DNA of 64,000 bases from Teratosphaeria epicoccoides. Its lineage: Eukaryota > Ascomycota > Dothideomycetes > Mycosphaerellales > Teratosphaeriaceae. Of this stretch, positions 62,081 to 64,000 are shown piece after piece. Under the pieces are notes generated by a model. It worked only from the letters and a program-made list of their open reading frames with translations. It did no database searches and had not been told where the DNA came from. The stretch spans positions 434,001-498,000 of the forward strand of contig JADDMT010000010.1 of NCBI GenBank assembly GCA_021401465.1, read 5' to 3'. A program made the position numbers and the translations under genes. Numbering within the stretch: position 1 is the stretch's first letter; each line of letters begins with the position of its first letter.

Positions 62081-64000
62081 ATGGTGCTCCCCAGGAGCAA
62101 GCAGAGCGTCGGGCTCGGCAATGCCCTCATGAACGATCGATTCAAGAACAAATCGACCAACATGCACAAGCAGTCGGCCCAGCAAGCCGGCCAGATCAAG
62201 CGTCGCGATCAACAGGGCAACGACTATCTCACACCGGGCAAGAAGGAGGCCGATTGGGTCAAGATGCGATCCGTCACCGAGCAGGGCGCACTGGACGAAT
62301 TCTTGAGCACGGCCGAATTGGCTGGGACCGACTTTACGGCGGAAAAGATGAATAACGTCAAGATCATACATACCGACCAGAAAAATCCGTATCTGTTAAG
62401 CGCGGAGCAGGAGCGCGGCGTGCTGCGCAAGCAGAACGCCAAGAGGAAGCGATTGACGGTGCCACGACGGCCGCAATGGGATGACAGTACCACGCCACAG
62501 GAGCTAGATCAGAAGGAGAAGGCCAGCATGTTGGAGTGGCGCAGAGGCTTGGCTGAGCTGCAGGAGGTTGAGGATCTGCTGTTGACTCCCTTCGAGCGAA
62601 ATCTGGAGGTCTGGAGACAGCTGTGGCGCGTGATCGAGAGGAGTGATCTGGTCGTACAGATTGTGGATGCGAGAAATCCATTGTTGTTTCGATCAGAGGA
62701 TCTGGAGAACTACGTCAAGGAGGTCGATCCAAAGAAGAGGAATCTGTTGCTGGTCAACAAGGCGGACATGATGACGCCGGAGCAGAGGACAGCGTGGGCA
62801 GATTGGTTTGTTGAGCACAAGATCAACTTCAGATTCTTCTCAGCCGAGTTGGCGCGAGAGATGAACGAAGCGCGGCAGGAGATGCAGGCGAATGCTTTTG
62901 GTCCTCTGGCGCAACAAGAAGACGACGACGAGGAAGACGACAGCGAGGAAGAAGATAATGATGAGAATGAACTCGATGACAGCGACATCGAAGAAGAGAT
63001 TGATCCTGAAGCAGACAACAGCGCTCAAAAAGCCAAGAGAATAGATCTCCAAGACAAGCATGACGAAGACGAACAATGGACAGACGAGGCGACCGCCGAT
63101 GGCGAAGAAACGCTCGACGGGGTGCCTCTTTCCGCCGAAGACCGCACTCGCATCCTTACCACCGACGACCTTGAAGAACTGTTCCTCCTGCATTCACCAA
63201 AAACACCCGACGCCTCCGGCCGCAAAAGTTCCATCGGCCTCGTCGGCTACCCCAACGTCGGCAAATCCTCCACCATCAACGCCCTTCTCGGCGCCAAAAA
63301 AGTGAGCGTCTCTGCCACCCCAGGCAAGACGAAACACTTCCAGACCATCCACCTCTCCGACCGCGTAATTCTGTGCGATTGTCCCGGTCTCGTGTTTCCC
63401 AACTTCGCGACCACGAAAGCCGAGCTCGTGTGCTCAGGTGTGCTGCCCATCGATCAGCTACGAGAGTACACTGGTCCTGCGGCATTAGTAGCGCAAAGGA
63501 TCCCGCGGCCGTTCCTGGAAGCGATCTACGGGATGAAGATCAACGTGCGAGCGATTGAGGAGGGTGGGACAGGCGTGCCGACTGGTGAGGAGATGCTGAG
63601 AGCGTATGCGAGGGCGAGAGGATATTATACGCAGGGTGTTGGGCAGCCTGACGAGAGTCGAGCAGTCAGGCAGATTCTGAAGGACTACGTGAAAGGCAAA
63701 TTGCTCTTCTGCCACCCACCTCCGACGATCGAAGGAGCAGAAGGACCCATCGATGCGCGATATTTCAACCGCGAACTCTACGATATCCACCACCTGCCCC
63801 AGAAACGTCAAGCTCAGCTCGCCGCAGCCGCTGCAGGGGAGCCCTCTACGATCTCCTCTGAGGACCCTCCACTCATGGACGACACTTCCGATATCGTTTC
63901 CTCGGGCCCGCAAGCGGGTACCAAGTCACGGAATCTGGATAAGCAGTTCTTCGCGGACGGTGGTGCGGGAGGACAGGCAGTGCAGCCGTTTCATTTCAAG
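62081..64000 (+). CDS. LSG1: Large-subunit GTPase Lsg1 (partial, runs off window)
   Basis: The ATG at 62081 opens a frame of 640 codons with no stop before the window end, so the C-terminus is missing. It starts MVLPRSKQSVGLGNALMNDRF. It is a circularly permuted GTPase: G4 NKAD (about residue 227) and the G5 SAE come before the P-loop GYPNVGKSS (about 389) and the G3 DCPGLVFP (about 430). A long acidic insert (DDDEEDDSEEE, about residues 285-315) separates the two parts and KIIHTDQKNPYLL precedes them. Cytoplasmic Lsg1 releases Nmd3 from pre-60S subunits in the final maturation step. It is divergent from LTV1. Confidence 0.95.
   Translation, partial: MVLPRSKQSVGLGNALMNDRFKNKSTNMHKQSAQQAGQIKRRDQQGNDYLTPGKKEADWVKMRSVTEQGALDEFLSTAELAGTDFTAEKMNNVKIIHTDQKNPYLLSAEQERGVLRKQNAKRKRLTVPRRPQWDDSTTPQELDQKEKASMLEWRRGLAELQEVEDLLLTPFERNLEVWRQLWRVIERSDLVVQIVDARNPLLFRSEDLENYVKEVDPKKRNLLLVNKADMMTPEQRTAWADWFVEHKINFRFFSAELAREMNEARQEMQANAFGPLAQQEDDDEEDDSEEEDNDENELDDSDIEEEIDPEADNSAQKAKRIDLQDKHDEDEQWTDEATADGEETLDGVPLSAEDRTRILTTDDLEELFLLHSPKTPDASGRKSSIGLVGYPNVGKSSTINALLGAKKVSVSATPGKTKHFQTIHLSDRVILCDCPGLVFPNFATTKAELVCSGVLPIDQLREYTGPAALVAQRIPRPFLEAIYGMKINVRAIEEGGTGVPTGEEMLRAYARARGYYTQGVGQPDESRAVRQILKDYVKGKLLFCHPPPTIEGAEGPIDARYFNRELYDIHHLPQKRQAQLAAAAAGEPSTISSEDPPLMDDTSDIVSSGPQAGTKSRNLDKQFFADGGAGGQAVQPFHFK

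Noticed and set aside
1..64000. tRNA, rRNA or CRISPR features
   Set aside because: No T-loop plus acceptor pairing, no rRNA-like block and no spaced repeats were found; CRISPR is not expected in a eukaryotic genome. Small RNAs inside introns cannot be excluded by eye.

Overview
The window is nuclear DNA of a filamentous ascomycete (Pezizomycotina). The gene content fits a Dothideomycete-like genome, but that class assignment is inference. The evidence is: compact genes with short introns (about 40-120 nt) that have GTRNGT donors, CTRAY branch points and YAG acceptors; genes about 0.2-2 kb apart on both strands; and families typical of these fungi (HSF with a long N-terminal extension, YTP1-like protein, CRIB-only Cdc42 effector, GRAM membrane protein, ABCC bile-acid-type pump, GH64 and spherulin-4 remnants). 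Some 26 intact genes, 4 decayed genes and several repeat or hairpin structures can be supported. Exon structures were rebuilt by hand from splice signals, reading phase and family alignment from memory.

Layout. 0.7-4.2 kb: ribosomal protein uL2 and a BAR-domain protein. 4.2-5.8 kb: gene-free, with two degenerate repeat tracts. 6-17 kb: GRAM membrane protein, mitochondrial PGS1 divergent from complex I subunit NDUFA12 (eight exons, one of 7 nt), and a large ABCC transporter. 17.3-23.4 kb: a small membrane protein, a GH64 glucanase pseudogene, WDR70, a 117-bp hairpin element and a spherulin-4 pseudogene. 23.4-27.2 kb: gene-poor. 27.2-33.8 kb: CRIB effector, alpha-actinin and an unknown protein. 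34-38.4 kb: IMO32-type hydrolase divergent from FAP7/AK6, HAM1 and eS1. 39.7-47 kb: HSF1, YTP1-like protein divergent from SWI5, and YOP1. 48-51 kb: a two-exon cysteine-rich secreted protein and an S9 peptidase pseudogene. 51-54.4 kb: promethin/LDO-type protein and RNA polymerase I subunit A49. 55.8-59 kb: a second small cysteine-rich secreted protein, GET4 (its stop lies in a 17-bp minisatellite) and a methyltransferase pseudogene. 59.4-64 kb: ureF-type urease accessory protein, and LTV1 divergent from LSG1, which runs off the right edge.

Themes. Ribosome synthesis is over-represented: uL2, eS1, FAP7, A49, LTV1 and LSG1, with LTV1/LSG1 sharing one 220-bp promoter. Cytoskeleton and membrane shaping is a second group (BAR protein, alpha-actinin, CRIB effector, YOP1, promethin, GET4). 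The accessory layer lies between housekeeping genes. It consists of two candidate secreted effectors and four broken genes for a glucanase, a spherulin, a peptidase and a methyltransferase, which suggests ongoing loss and turnover of secreted and metabolic functions.
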